A stretch of 64,000 bases of DNA from assembly GCA_015259035.1 (NCBI GenBank), contig JABZHC010000002.1, positions 1 through 64,000 of the forward strand. The letters are read 5' to 3'. Of the stretch, positions 26,476-35,723 are shown piece after piece. The translations under genes were made by a program, and so were the position numbers. Each line of letters begins with the position of its first letter. Position 1 is the first letter of the stretch. The notes under the pieces were generated by a model. The model had not been told where the DNA came from. It saw nothing but the letters and a program-made list of their open reading frames with translations, and ran no database searches. The DNA comes from Atopobium sp. GTDB taxonomy: Bacteria > Actinomycetota > Coriobacteriia > Coriobacteriales > Atopobiaceae.

Positions 26476-28299
26476 ATGGCCTTTACGAGAAAAGAATTCT
26501 TGTCCCTTTCTGCTTTGGGAGCTGCGGGTACCTTGGCCGCATGTACTCCGCAAGCAAGGACATCTGATGATACGAATCAGCCTGCATCTAACGTGGACCT
26601 TGAAGAGTTCAAGTCACTCAAGCTGGACATGACCCAGTGGAGCTATGACGAGGATAACGACTGCTACTATCAGCTGGGCATTCAGTACTGCACTAAGCCT
26701 GCAAGTAAGTCGGTAAACACTCTCTCGGTTTTTGTTCCTGGAAAGTATTTCTCGGGAAAGAAGAATGGCTCTACGTACGAGTGTGAGGTGAGCGAGAAGG
26801 CCGTTGTAGGCAGCTTCACCGCAAGTACCGCGCCAATCGTCATGCCTATTAACACAGCAACGCTCGCCCCTCAGAGCGCTCCTACAAGTTACTCATACGA
26901 AGGCCTTGCACCGTACCTTGAGGCTGGTTGTGTGTACGTATACGCAGGTTTCCGCGGCAGAAGTGCTGGTTACGATTCAACTACAGGCTCGGACGAGCTT
27001 TACGCAGGTGGATCGCCTTGGCCGGCAGTAGACCTCAAGGCTGCTATCAGGTACTTGCGCTACAACCATGAGCTGCTTCCTTGCAATACATCAAAGATTT
27101 TTGTGTTTGGCTTTGCGGCCGGCGGTGGTCTCAGCGCAGTGCTAGGCACCTCGGGAGATTCTCCACTGTATACGCCATACCTTAAGGCGGTTGGCGCTGC
27201 TACACATAGCGAGAAGGGCGAGCAGCTCTCAGACTCTATTTACGGCAGCGCTTCATGGTGTCCTGCGACATCGTACGACCTTGCAGACGCAGCATACGAA
27301 TGGTCAGCTGGTCAGTATGCTGATGCAACAGACTCTCGTGCTGAAGGTGTTTGGACACAGCCTCTCTCGCAAGATCTTGCTGGCGCATACGCTTCATTTG
27401 TCAACAACATGGATCTTCTCGACAGCAATGACAGCAAGGTCGGTCTTGATGAGACTAACTCTGGTGTCTATACCGCTGGATCATATGCAGATCTTCTTCT
27501 CAATGAGCTTAAGACCTCTGCAAATAACTTTGTTAAGGACAACGCATTCCCTTACACCTCTACACCTCAGCGCTTAGAAGAACCTACGTTCCCAGGTGAT
27601 CCAAATCTGGCAACAGTTCGTGGTACAGACAACGCAACTCCTGCCACTCAGCAGGTTCAATCTACTATTTACGATACTGCTGAGCACTATTTTGGCTCTC
27701 TGAACTCTGAGTCTATTTGGGTTGTATATAACCTTCGCCGTCAGAGCGTTGAACTTGAGAACTTGAGGGGTTTCTCGCGCGCTCTGAGAGGTGCTTCACT
27801 TCCTGTTGGAGCTTTTGATGCACCTGATAGAAGCACTCGTGCAAATCAGCTATTTGGCGTTGGTGAGCAAAGTACCTTGCATTTTGATGAGCAGACAGCT
27901 GACCTCATCAAAAAGAACCTTGATACGTATATGAAGCTTACTGATTGGAAGTCCAGCTACGCCAATGACTGGTCCTCTGATTTGAATAAGGCTGACACGC
28001 TGGAGAATGACATTCCAACTCGTGTGGATATGTTTAATCCTCTGTACTTTACCAGCGCATCTTACAAGGGTTATCAGTCAGCATCGGTTGCTCCTTATTG
28101 GCGTATTAATGAGGGTGCCCAGAATACTGATACCTCAATCTGCACCTCGTTTAACCTGGGTCTGTCTTTAAAGCATTTCTCGGGCGTGAGCAATGTTGAT
28201 TACACGCTTGTTTGGGATAAGGGTCACGTTCTTGCCGAGAGAACAGGCAATGCAACCGCCAATCTGGTGTCTTGGATTGTCTCGAGCGCATCCGCTTAA
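26476..28299 (+). CDS. tannase-like lipoprotein lacking the catalytic serine
   Basis: A 607-residue lipoprotein: signal peptide with lipobox LAAC (Cys23) and an alpha/beta-hydrolase fold resembling subtype B tannases and feruloyl esterases. The nucleophile elbow, normally GxSxG, reads G212-F-A214-A-G216 with GCG (Ala) in place of serine at 27115-27117. The late WDKGHVLAER segment keeps the histidine. It therefore looks like a pseudoenzyme anchored on the cell surface; binding a phenolic or ester ligand is speculative. Codon use matches neighbours and the frame is intact, so it is not decaying. RBS GGGGAAATT precedes the ATG, and a cyclophilin gene follows 15 bp later. Confidence 0.8.
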   Translation: MAFTRKEFLSLSALGAAGTLAACTPQARTSDDTNQPASNVDLEEFKSLKLDMTQWSYDEDNDCYYQLGIQYCTKPASKSVNTLSVFVPGKYFSGKKNGSTYECEVSEKAVVGSFTASTAPIVMPINTATLAPQSAPTSYSYEGLAPYLEAGCVYVYAGFRGRSAGYDSTTGSDELYAGGSPWPAVDLKAAIRYLRYNHELLPCNTSKIFVFGFAAGGGLSAVLGTSGDSPLYTPYLKAVGAATHSEKGEQLSDSIYGSASWCPATSYDLADAAYEWSAGQYADATDSRAEGVWTQPLSQDLAGAYASFVNNMDLLDSNDSKVGLDETNSGVYTAGSYADLLLNELKTSANNFVKDNAFPYTSTPQRLEEPTFPGDPNLATVRGTDNATPATQQVQSTIYDTAEHYFGSLNSESIWVVYNLRRQSVELENLRGFSRALRGASLPVGAFDAPDRSTRANQLFGVGEQSTLHFDEQTADLIKKNLDTYMKLTDWKSSYANDWSSDLNKADTLENDIPTRVDMFNPLYFTSASYKGYQSASVAPYWRINEGAQNTDTSICTSFNLGLSLKHFSGVSNVDYTLVWDKGHVLAERTGNATANLVSWIVSSASA

Positions 28300-28314
28300 A
28301 GGGGAGGACAGAGC

Positions 28315-29034
28315 GTGTTTCAAACAAAGAATCGCCGACTGTACGGTGTTATTGTCATCGTTGTGCTTGCGGTAGGAGCAATATTCTTCTCTCTTTTTAG
28401 AGGTGCTGATAAGTCTCAGTCTCAGGCAAGTTCACAATCGCAGCAATCGCAATCGCAGCAGACACAACAAACGCAGTCTCAGAGCTCGCAAAACAAGGGC
28501 TACATTGATTCCGTAGCAGCGGATGACCCTTATGCAAAGGGGATCCATCACGTTCGCATTGTGGTGAAGGATTACGGCACTATCGAGGCAACTCTTAACG
28601 CAAATGTTGCACCTATTACGGTCTCCAACTTTGCTCATCTTGCCGAATCAGGCTTCTATAACGGCCTTACGTTCCATCGTATTATTGACGGCTTCATGAT
28701 TCAAGGTGGAGATCCTAAGGGCAACGGCTCGGGCGGATCCGAGAACAAAATCAAGGGTGAGTTCACCAAAAACGGTGTCGAGAATAACATCTCGCATACA
28801 CGTGGAACTATTTCCATGGCGCGTGCTCAAGATCCTAACTCGGCAAGCTCACAGTTCTTTATCATGCAGGCAGATAACTCAACTCTGAATGGAAACTATG
28901 CTGCATTTGGCACGGTAACAAGTGGAATGGATGTTGTTGATGCAATTTGTAAAGGTGTGAAACCCACCGATTCAAACGGAACAATTCCTGCTTCAGAGCA
29001 GCCTGTCATTGAGTCCATCACGATGATTGATTAG
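28315..29034 (+). CDS. membrane-anchored cyclophilin-type peptidyl-prolyl isomerase
   Basis: Protein of 239 residues. A membrane anchor (about 8-25), a Ser/Gln-rich linker (33-60) and a cyclophilin domain (about 75-238) with FHRIIDGFMIQGGDP, the catalytic-type segment SMARAQDPNSASSQFFIM and AAFGTVTSGMDVVD. It accelerates prolyl isomerisation in exported proteins on the outside of the membrane. GTG start with GGGGAGGA upstream; cotranscribed with the preceding lipoprotein gene. Confidence 0.92.
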   Translation: MFQTKNRRLYGVIVIVVLAVGAIFFSLFRGADKSQSQASSQSQQSQSQQTQQTQSQSSQNKGYIDSVAADDPYAKGIHHVRIVVKDYGTIEATLNANVAPITVSNFAHLAESGFYNGLTFHRIIDGFMIQGGDPKGNGSGGSENKIKGEFTKNGVENNISHTRGTISMARAQDPNSASSQFFIMQADNSTLNGNYAAFGTVTSGMDVVDAICKGVKPTDSNGTIPASEQPVIESITMID

Positions 29035-29065
29035 ATTCCTTATATAAAATATTGTTATGTTATTG

Positions 29066-29101
29066 AATGACCTGCAACGCTTTATAAAATTGCAGGTCAT
29101 T
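29066..29101 (+). terminator. hairpin after the cyclophilin gene
   Basis: An 11-bp perfect stem AATGACCTGCA/TGCAGGTCATT with a 14-base loop. No strong T run follows, so terminator strength is uncertain. Confidence 0.5.
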
Positions 29102-29155
29102 AGCGTATAACGAACTTCTCATGATATACTATCGTTATCCGAGAGGAGTGGTGTT

Positions 29156-29656
29156 ATGCGAGCTGTTGGAGAGTTTTGCGTTCACCCGGGTCAGGGCGTA
29201 TGTCTTGTTGAAAATGTAGTTTCGGAGCCTACTCCGGCCTACATTTTGTCTCCTATTGGACAAAAACACCCTGTTCAGATTATATTTCCTCTTGATCAAG
29301 AGTTCAGACTTCGTGATCTTATGACGCGTGATGAGGCTACAAATCTTGTTGATATGTATCCTCAAATTGAACTCATTACCTTTCACATCCACAACGCCTC
29401 TCTTGAAGAATCTCACTTTAGACATGCCATCAGAGAAGGTTCTTGTAAAGACTCCATTAGTATTGCTAAAACATTTAGAGCTCGTATTGATAAGGCGCGT
29501 TCGCTCAACAAGAAACCACCTGTTTCTCACGAGAGAATATTTAAGATGGCTAGTAATCGTGGCTTGTACGAGCTTATTACAGCGCTAAATTGTTCCGTTG
29601 ACGAGATTCAAAAGGTCTTTAGCTCACGCTATGGCGTAGAAATTGGAAAGGCATAG
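29156..29656 (+). CDS. CarD/CdnL-like transcription factor
   Basis: 166 residues with the N-terminal CarD/CdnL domain (VHPGQGVCLVENV) that contacts RNA polymerase beta, and a helical C-terminal DNA-binding part (about 75-166). CarD-type factors stabilise open complexes, often at rRNA promoters. Start ATG with GAGAGGAG. It is a little divergent from mycobacterial CarD; the C-terminal part is helical but I cannot confirm the minor-groove residues. Confidence 0.85.
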   Translation: MRAVGEFCVHPGQGVCLVENVVSEPTPAYILSPIGQKHPVQIIFPLDQEFRLRDLMTRDEATNLVDMYPQIELITFHIHNASLEESHFRHAIREGSCKDSISIAKTFRARIDKARSLNKKPPVSHERIFKMASNRGLYELITALNCSVDEIQKVFSSRYGVEIGKA

Positions 29657-29693
29657 AGTACAATTAACCCATCCGTTCAAGAGATGGGAAATT

Positions 29694-29981
29694 ATGACTT
29701 CAGAAACATCTGCAAATCGTGCTGTTGTTACTGTTTTGGGCAGCGATGCCCCAGGAATTGTTGCAGCAATTTCTACCACTTTGGCCGAGTCAAATGCCAA
29801 CATCTTAGATATCGCCCAGACTATTTTGTCTGGTATTTTTACCATGACCATGCTGATCGAACTTCAGGATGCTGAGTCTTTCTTGAGTCTTAAAGAACGC
29901 CTTGATGCTGTTTCAGAAAAGCTTGGTGTACAGGTTAACATGCAGCGTGAAGAGGTCTTCACGTTTATGTATCGTCCTTAA
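29694..29981 (+). CDS. ACT domain protein (UPF0237-like)
   Basis: 95 residues forming a single ACT domain (AVVTVLGSDAPGIVAAIS, then NILDIAQT), of the free-standing GcvR/UPF0237 type. ATG at 29694 has GATGGGA nearby; an earlier TTG would add unrelated residues. Likely a small-molecule-binding regulatory protein, ligand unknown. Twelve bases upstream of the HAD gene, so probably one operon. Confidence 0.87.
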   Translation: MTSETSANRAVVTVLGSDAPGIVAAISTTLAESNANILDIAQTILSGIFTMTMLIELQDAESFLSLKERLDAVSEKLGVQVNMQREEVFTFMYRP

Positions 29982-29993
29982 AGAGGTAGTGTT

Positions 29994-30896
29994 TTGTCAG
30001 AGCTTTCAACTGAAGAACTCATTGCTCAGAAGCAGTCTTGGCTTAACCAAAATGCATCAAATCTGAAAGTAGAAATCGTCTTCTCCGATATGGATGAGAC
30101 ATTTCTCCATACCGATAAATCTCTTGATGATAACAACATGGCAATGCTGGACCGCCTGGCTGAACTAGGCATCCCGTTTGTGCCTTGTTCTGGACGTGCG
30201 TTTAACGTGCTGCCAAAAGAGGTTGTGAATCATCCTGCTTCTAAGTATGTGGTTTCTTGTGACGGTGCCGTTATCAGAGATCTTTCTACACAGACGGTAC
30301 TGCACGAGTCTACTGTTACCAAGGAGCAGGCGCTTGAGTTGTATCAAAAGCTTAAAGACCTTCCTGTCACTTTTGATATTTTTGCAGACGGTGGTGTTTA
30401 TCTGGAGCGCTCAAGGCACAATCTTATCTCTCAGCTGGGTATTCCCGCAGATCATGCGGCATTTATGCAACGCTCGCGTACTCCCTTTGACCAAAGCGTT
30501 GAGGAGTTTATTGATAGTGTAACTACCATTGAGCGACTTGGTTCCTATTGGTCTGTTGCAGAAGGCGAGAAGTACCAGGCACTTGTAGCAGATGCTGTAG
30601 CTTCGGTAAAGGGACTCAGTGGCACAGCTTCCATGAGTATGGGAATGGAAATCCTGGCCGACGGCACTTCAAAGGGTGCTGCACTTAAGTGGCTCTGCAA
30701 TCATCTTGGCATTTCAACGGATAATGCTGCAGCTTTTGGCGATTCGCTTAATGATGTTGCTATGCTTTCCGCCGCAGGAATGGGTACGGCAGTTGCTAAC
30801 GCTCGTCGTGAAGATTTTGAGGCTGCAGCTTATATCACTTTGACTAACGATGAGGCGGGTTTCTCGCGATTCCTTACGTGGGCACTGGGGGAGTAA
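29994..30896 (+). CDS. HAD-superfamily hydrolase, Cof type
   Basis: 300 residues, phosphatase of the Cof/YidA subfamily. Motif I DMDET (Asp32 and Asp34), motif II SGRAF, motif III lysine in GTSKGAALK and motif IV FGDSLNDVAML. The TTG start has GAGGTAG about 6 bases upstream. Substrate probably a sugar phosphate or FMN-like compound, not determinable here. Confidence 0.9.
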   Translation: MSELSTEELIAQKQSWLNQNASNLKVEIVFSDMDETFLHTDKSLDDNNMAMLDRLAELGIPFVPCSGRAFNVLPKEVVNHPASKYVVSCDGAVIRDLSTQTVLHESTVTKEQALELYQKLKDLPVTFDIFADGGVYLERSRHNLISQLGIPADHAAFMQRSRTPFDQSVEEFIDSVTTIERLGSYWSVAEGEKYQALVADAVASVKGLSGTASMSMGMEILADGTSKGAALKWLCNHLGISTDNAAAFGDSLNDVAMLSAAGMGTAVANARREDFEAAAYITLTNDEAGFSRFLTWALGE

Positions 30897-30968
30897 GCAC
30901 TTGGTGCTGGAAACGGAACGTTTCAGAGTTTTCGCTTTAAAGTTTTGCTTGAGACATATTGTTTAAAG

Positions 30969-31001
30969 AAAAAGCCGGCAGATACAATCTGTCGGCTTTT
31001 G
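30969..31001. terminator. bidirectional terminator
   Basis: Stem AAAAGCCG.CAGA/TCTG.CGGCTTTT with a 5-base loop between the HAD gene (rightward) and kup (leftward). T and A runs on the respective strands make it suitable for both. Confidence 0.85.
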
Positions 31002-31032
31002 TTGTGAGAAGTAAAACTACTACGCGCTAGGC

Positions 31033-33315
31033 CTAGTGATTGATGTCCTGCTGCTCCTCAAAGACATCTTCATCAACCTCTTCTTCATCAAGCTTAAGAG
31101 GACGGAAGCTAGCGGTATCGCCACCAACATAGTCTGCAACGGTAGCTGCGTTTTCAACGCGCTCCTTGTGCAGAGCCTCTGCGAAGATGTCCTCATCTTC
31201 CTCAATCTCTGCAATACGCTCTTTCATAGGAGCCTCAACAAGTGGCATAGAACCCGTCTGAGCTGCGTCATCAAGCGTGATACGAGTAAGCTTCTGCCCG
31301 CGCTTAACCTTGGAGAACAGAGGAACGTACTCAAAGACAATGTTGGAGTTCTCAAGACCATACCAACGAGCAGGAGATCCGCAGATGCGACGAATAAAGT
31401 ATTTAAGCTCAAGGCAACGAGCGTCAAAACCGTTGATGTCAGTCTCTGGAGCTAGTACCTTACGCAGCAAGCAGAATCTAAAGTCACCAATCTCGGAGTG
31501 CTCCTTGTAAATGGAATACTTGTGATTCTGTGGAGCAAGCTGGTTGTTCTTAATCAGATCACCAACAATTTGATAGAGATAGGTGTTAATACGCTGGTTT
31601 ACCCTAAAGCCAAGACGCAGGGTGATCTTGAACAGGAAGTCTGTACCAAAGTCATTGACGATAAACTCACGGGTATTTGGATCGTCTGTCAGCGAGATGT
31701 TAATAAAGTAGTAGGCCTTAGCACGCTTTGGACGCTTATCCAAGATGGAATAGAGGATGTCTCGATCCAGCTTGTCAAAGGATGAATCATTAGTAAGAAA
31801 AACCAGGTTATCAGCGAGAGTTGAATAGTCCGCATCGTGGCTCAAGCTACGGAGCTGGTCAATGTATTTATCTACGGGGAGATAAACGCTCTGCGTCCTC
31901 TCAACAGCGGTACCGCGACGCCAGACAAACATGACCACAAAAATTGCGGTAGCCATAAGAACGGTAAAGTAGCCGCCGTGGAAGAACTTGGTAAGGCTTG
32001 AGAAGAAGAACATAGCCTCGATAGCACCAAAGAAAAGAATGAATGGAATGGCCGCCCATAGGCGCTTTCTGATAACAGCCAGGTAGGTGTAGAGCAGGAT
32101 TGAGGTCATGAGCATGGTAACGGTAATTGCAAGACCGTACGCTGCTTCCATGTGCTCAGAGCTCTGGAAGAGAAGTACAACGCCAATGCAGCCAACCCAC
32201 ATGATGTTGTTTACAAGTGGAATGTAAATCTGGCCCTTTGTTGTGGAGGGGTAGTTAATCTTAATGTGAGGCATAAGATCAAGTTTAATTGCCTCAGAGA
32301 CAATGGAGTAAGAGCCAGTAATCAGTGCCTGAGAGGCAATAATTGCAGCAAGCGCAGAGAGAATAACGGCAAATGGTCTAAGCTGACCAGGAAGCATTTC
32401 AAAGAAAGGATTGAGGTCTTTGATTGCGTTGAAGCTCTCGTTGGTGTGGTTAGTGATGATCCACGCGCCTTGTCCAAGGTAGTTCAGAATCAAGCAGACC
32501 TTAACAAAAGGCCAGCTTACGTAAATGTTGCTCTTGCCAACGTGGCCCATGTCAGAATAAAGTGCTTCTGCACCAGTGGTACAAAGGAAGACACTACCTA
32601 AAACCATGAGACCAGCTGCATTGAGCTTGCCATCAAAGAGGAACAGAATGCCGCGGACTGGGTTAAGAGCTCGAACAACGCTAATGTCAGCAAGCATGTT
32701 CATAACACCCATGGCACCCAAGAACAAGAACCAAAGCGTCATGACAGGGCCAAAGGCCTTACCAATGGTAGAAGTACCTGCCTTCTGTAAGGCAAAGAGG
32801 GTGCAGAGGATGATGATGGTAATCATGACAACAATGTGCTGATTATCACCAATAATAGCATGAGCTGCAGGAATAGTACGCAAACCCTCAATAGCGGTGG
32901 TTACCGTAACAGCTGGGGTCAAAATACCGTCAGCAAGAAGAGCTGCGCCACCAATCATGGCAGGAATAATCAGCCATTTGGCGCACTTTTTAACCAAACT
33001 GTAGAGCGCAAAGATTCCGCCCTCATTGTGGTTGTCTGCCTTCATTGCAACCATGACGTATTTAACGGTTGTAATGAGTGTCAGCGTCCAGATAATGAGG
33101 GACAGAGCACCCAAAACAACATCGGTGCTCATGGTAAGAAGTCCACCATTACCAGCGATAATTGCCTTCATGGTGTACATTGGAGAAGTGCCAATGTCAC
33201 CGTAGACGATGCCAAGGGTAACAAGTACCATGCCAGCACTTAGAGGAATGCCAGTTGATTTCTTGGCTTTGTCCTTAGAGAAAAGCGCATGAAATGCAGC
33301 TTTACTTGTATTCAT
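31033..33315 (-). CDS. kup: KUP-family potassium transporter
   Basis: Potassium uptake permease of 760 residues. The first ~470 residues carry about 12 membrane helices, starting with GIVYGDIGTSPMYTMK (the GDIGTSP hallmark). The remaining ~290 residues form a cytoplasmic domain with an acidic tail. Longer than E. coli Kup (622) mainly because of that tail. ATG at 33315 with GAGAGGA upstream; an overlapping 5-codon frame starts 4 bases earlier. Confidence 0.93.
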   Translation of the reverse strand: MNTSKAAFHALFSKDKAKKSTGIPLSAGMVLVTLGIVYGDIGTSPMYTMKAIIAGNGGLLTMSTDVVLGALSLIIWTLTLITTVKYVMVAMKADNHNEGGIFALYSLVKKCAKWLIIPAMIGGAALLADGILTPAVTVTTAIEGLRTIPAAHAIIGDNQHIVVMITIIILCTLFALQKAGTSTIGKAFGPVMTLWFLFLGAMGVMNMLADISVVRALNPVRGILFLFDGKLNAAGLMVLGSVFLCTTGAEALYSDMGHVGKSNIYVSWPFVKVCLILNYLGQGAWIITNHTNESFNAIKDLNPFFEMLPGQLRPFAVILSALAAIIASQALITGSYSIVSEAIKLDLMPHIKINYPSTTKGQIYIPLVNNIMWVGCIGVVLLFQSSEHMEAAYGLAITVTMLMTSILLYTYLAVIRKRLWAAIPFILFFGAIEAMFFFSSLTKFFHGGYFTVLMATAIFVVMFVWRRGTAVERTQSVYLPVDKYIDQLRSLSHDADYSTLADNLVFLTNDSSFDKLDRDILYSILDKRPKRAKAYYFINISLTDDPNTREFIVNDFGTDFLFKITLRLGFRVNQRINTYLYQIVGDLIKNNQLAPQNHKYSIYKEHSEIGDFRFCLLRKVLAPETDINGFDARCLELKYFIRRICGSPARWYGLENSNIVFEYVPLFSKVKRGQKLTRITLDDAAQTGSMPLVEAPMKERIAEIEEDEDIFAEALHKERVENAATVADYVGGDTASFRPLKLDEEEVDEDVFEEQQDINH

Positions 33316-33374
33316 CCATTAATCCTCTCAATAGATGATTAGTACAGTTCGTCATCATATGTTAGTCCATATAC

Positions 33375-33388
33375 CTAGTTATAACTAG
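33375..33388. promoter_or_regulatory. 14-bp palindrome upstream of kup
   Basis: CTAGTTATAACTAG is a perfect 14-bp palindrome in the 116-bp gap before kup, adjacent to GTACAAACGTAC, another dyad. Possible operator or overlap with a -10 element (TATAAC on the minus strand). Confidence 0.35.
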
Positions 33389-33431
33389 ACGAATGTACAA
33401 ACGTACTTATTTTGTCTGCAAGCGGAAAAAT

Positions 33432-35723
33432 TTACTCATTTTCCCGCGGTTTTCTCGAGATTTTATATGCATGGTGAATCTTCTGATTTCTTGAGAAGTC
33501 CTCCGGAATAGTTTCACTTGTTATGTCTTCAATGTCGACGCCAGTTCGCTGGATTTTCTCGACATCTGGCTTAAAGGTACGCAGGTTGCACGAGAAAATG
33601 GCAACGCCACCGCGAGTCAGAAGGCGAGAAATGCCAATGATGAGCTCAGCGTGATCTCTCTGGACATCAAACGAGCTCTGCCTCATGCGCGATGAGTTGG
33701 AGAAGGTCGGGACGTCGCAGAAGATAACGTTCCAGCGGTTTTTGGTGTGACGCATCTCGGTAATCCAAGACAGGACGTCTGCCTGGACAAACTCGTGCTC
33801 CTCTCCGTCAAAACCGTTGCGCTTCATGTTGCGCTTGGCCCACTCGAGCGAAGGCTTGGAGAGGTCAACGGTTGTGGAGTGAAGTGCACCACCGTCTGCT
33901 GCGTAGCAGGTAGCGGTACCTGTGTAGGCAAAGAGGTTGAGGAAGCTCTTAGCAGGTCCGGCACTTTTCATGAGCTCACGAATCTCTGCGCGTGTATCGC
34001 GGTGGTCTAGGAAGATTCCACAGTCCAGCCTTGAGGCAAAGTTGACCTCAAAGAGTAGGCCGCCCTCATCGATGAGCAGCATTTCTTTTCTGGAGTTGTC
34101 TGCAGCGCTGCCCTCGTCAGAGTACTGAGAGCCACCCTTTGCACGCGTTCTTGTTCGTAGATTTACGTTTGAGCTGGGTACGCCTAGAATGCGAGGAGCC
34201 AAAGCTAGGACGTCTAGAAGGCGGCGCTTTGCAAGGTCTGGGTCAATCTCTTTAGAAGCAGCATACTCGGAGATTTGCAGCCAGGTAGTTGGCTTTGTGG
34301 CACCCTTGTAAATGTCAATGCTGACAGCATAATCGGGCAGGTCAGCGTCGTACACGCGGTAGCACGAAACGTCGTTTTTACGAGCCCACTTAGCGCGTTG
34401 CTTGGCCACCTTAGCAAGGCGCGCAGCAAACTGATCGGATGCAGGAACCAGTACGCTTACCGGCTGGTTGTTGACCATAACGGTGGGGCCTGCAGAAACG
34501 GAGATAAGCTCGGAGCTGTTCGCAGACGCATCAGCGGTTTTAGCTGCGTCGTCAATGGCCCCCTCTGCATTTGCAGCAAGGTAGGAGCGCATGGTGGCAA
34601 TGGAGTTGCCCACGTAGACGGAAAGTGTCTGCGAAGGAGTTGCTCTGAGTACCGTATCGGTATTTGTATCGCTGGTAAGAAGCGTACTTGCCTGACCAGC
34701 AAAAAGTCCAAGTGTGGCGTAAGCAGAACCTTGGAGTGTAGGCTCCTCTTTGGTCCACGAGAGATCAGCAACAACGCCTGTGAAGTGCTCCGCATGTTTT
34801 AGTAGCTCAGAAGCTGGCAAGAACTGCACGTCTGCCTTGAGGCCGCCTGCACGAAGCGTATAGAGCACAGCCTCCTTAGCCTTTGGGCGAGAATCTGCTG
34901 CATAGAGTGTGACCTGGCGCTCCTGGCCCTTCTCGGCACGTTCATCTGCCTCGGCAAGCAAATCCTGCCAGGCATCGTCGTCGTGACCGGCCCAGCCTGT
35001 CATGCCCCAGCGAGCGCGCAGGATGCCCGGAGCCACGTCCAGCGCCATGCCCGCAGCCTCCTGTGCAAGCGCGCCTGCTCCCGGGAACAGCAGCGCCGGC
35101 AGCGGCGCGTCTGGCGAGAAGAGCGGTGTACTCGCGGCAGTTTGCGCCTGCAGGTACAGAAGGGCAGCAGCGTAGTCCAGCCTGAGCGGCGCAAACTCAC
35201 GTGCCGGCCCTCGACCGCCAGTCAGGCTGCGCTTAAAGAGCGCCTCACCAGCAAGATCGATGCCAACCGTGGCACGGTTGCGTGACACGCGCACGACAAT
35301 AGTCACGTCAGGTGCAAGCGTGTTGACCATAGGACGGCTTCCGCGCTTTGCTGCAAGTCGGTCTACAATAGCGTCTTTTGTTCTGACAGCAATAAAGTTT
35401 GTGTTTCTGAGCTGGTCATTTGTACCATGAGCGCTCACTGCAATGGTGGCATGTGGACCAATATGGTCTTCCCAAGCAATGTGGGAGAGGTCTTCGTAGA
35501 GAGCGTCTGAAGTTGCAGCACCAACGCGATCAAGCACCAAAATGACGCGAGACGTGAGGCGAGACCATAAACAGACGCGGTAAGCATCGGCAAGTGAGCC
35601 GTAAAACGCAACTTGTCCGCCAAGAGGACGCACCTTTTTGATGCGCAGGCCGTCTAGTTCCTGTGCAAGAAGCTTCTCAAAGCCTTTTGGACACGTTGCA
35701 AAGAACTCAAGTTCTTGAGACAT
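33432..35723 (-). CDS. rlmL: RlmKL-like bifunctional rRNA methyltransferase, degenerate first half
   Basis: 763 residues from the start MSQELEFFATCPKGFEK at 35723 (AAAGGTG upstream), in line with E. coli RlmKL (702). An extra upstream reading of 88 residues crosses GC-rich repeats and is rejected. N-terminal THUMP (about 1-160). The first methyltransferase half shows FPGAGALAQEAA and ADLSWTKEEPT where CGSGT and NPPY are expected, so it looks inactive. The second half retains NLFAYTGTATCYAADGGA but reads CDVPTFSNSSRM where DPPTFSN is usual. I infer that only an RlmK-like N7-G2069 activity may remain. Confidence 0.8.
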   Translation of the reverse strand: MSQELEFFATCPKGFEKLLAQELDGLRIKKVRPLGGQVAFYGSLADAYRVCLWSRLTSRVILVLDRVGAATSDALYEDLSHIAWEDHIGPHATIAVSAHGTNDQLRNTNFIAVRTKDAIVDRLAAKRGSRPMVNTLAPDVTIVVRVSRNRATVGIDLAGEALFKRSLTGGRGPAREFAPLRLDYAAALLYLQAQTAASTPLFSPDAPLPALLFPGAGALAQEAAGMALDVAPGILRARWGMTGWAGHDDDAWQDLLAEADERAEKGQERQVTLYAADSRPKAKEAVLYTLRAGGLKADVQFLPASELLKHAEHFTGVVADLSWTKEEPTLQGSAYATLGLFAGQASTLLTSDTNTDTVLRATPSQTLSVYVGNSIATMRSYLAANAEGAIDDAAKTADASANSSELISVSAGPTVMVNNQPVSVLVPASDQFAARLAKVAKQRAKWARKNDVSCYRVYDADLPDYAVSIDIYKGATKPTTWLQISEYAASKEIDPDLAKRRLLDVLALAPRILGVPSSNVNLRTRTRAKGGSQYSDEGSAADNSRKEMLLIDEGGLLFEVNFASRLDCGIFLDHRDTRAEIRELMKSAGPAKSFLNLFAYTGTATCYAADGGALHSTTVDLSKPSLEWAKRNMKRNGFDGEEHEFVQADVLSWITEMRHTKNRWNVIFCDVPTFSNSSRMRQSSFDVQRDHAELIIGISRLLTRGGVAIFSCNLRTFKPDVEKIQRTGVDIEDITSETIPEDFSRNQKIHHAYKISRKPRENE

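Noticed and set aside
33432..35723. Two separate methyltransferase genes
   Set aside because: A single uninterrupted frame covers THUMP and both methyltransferase-like halves.
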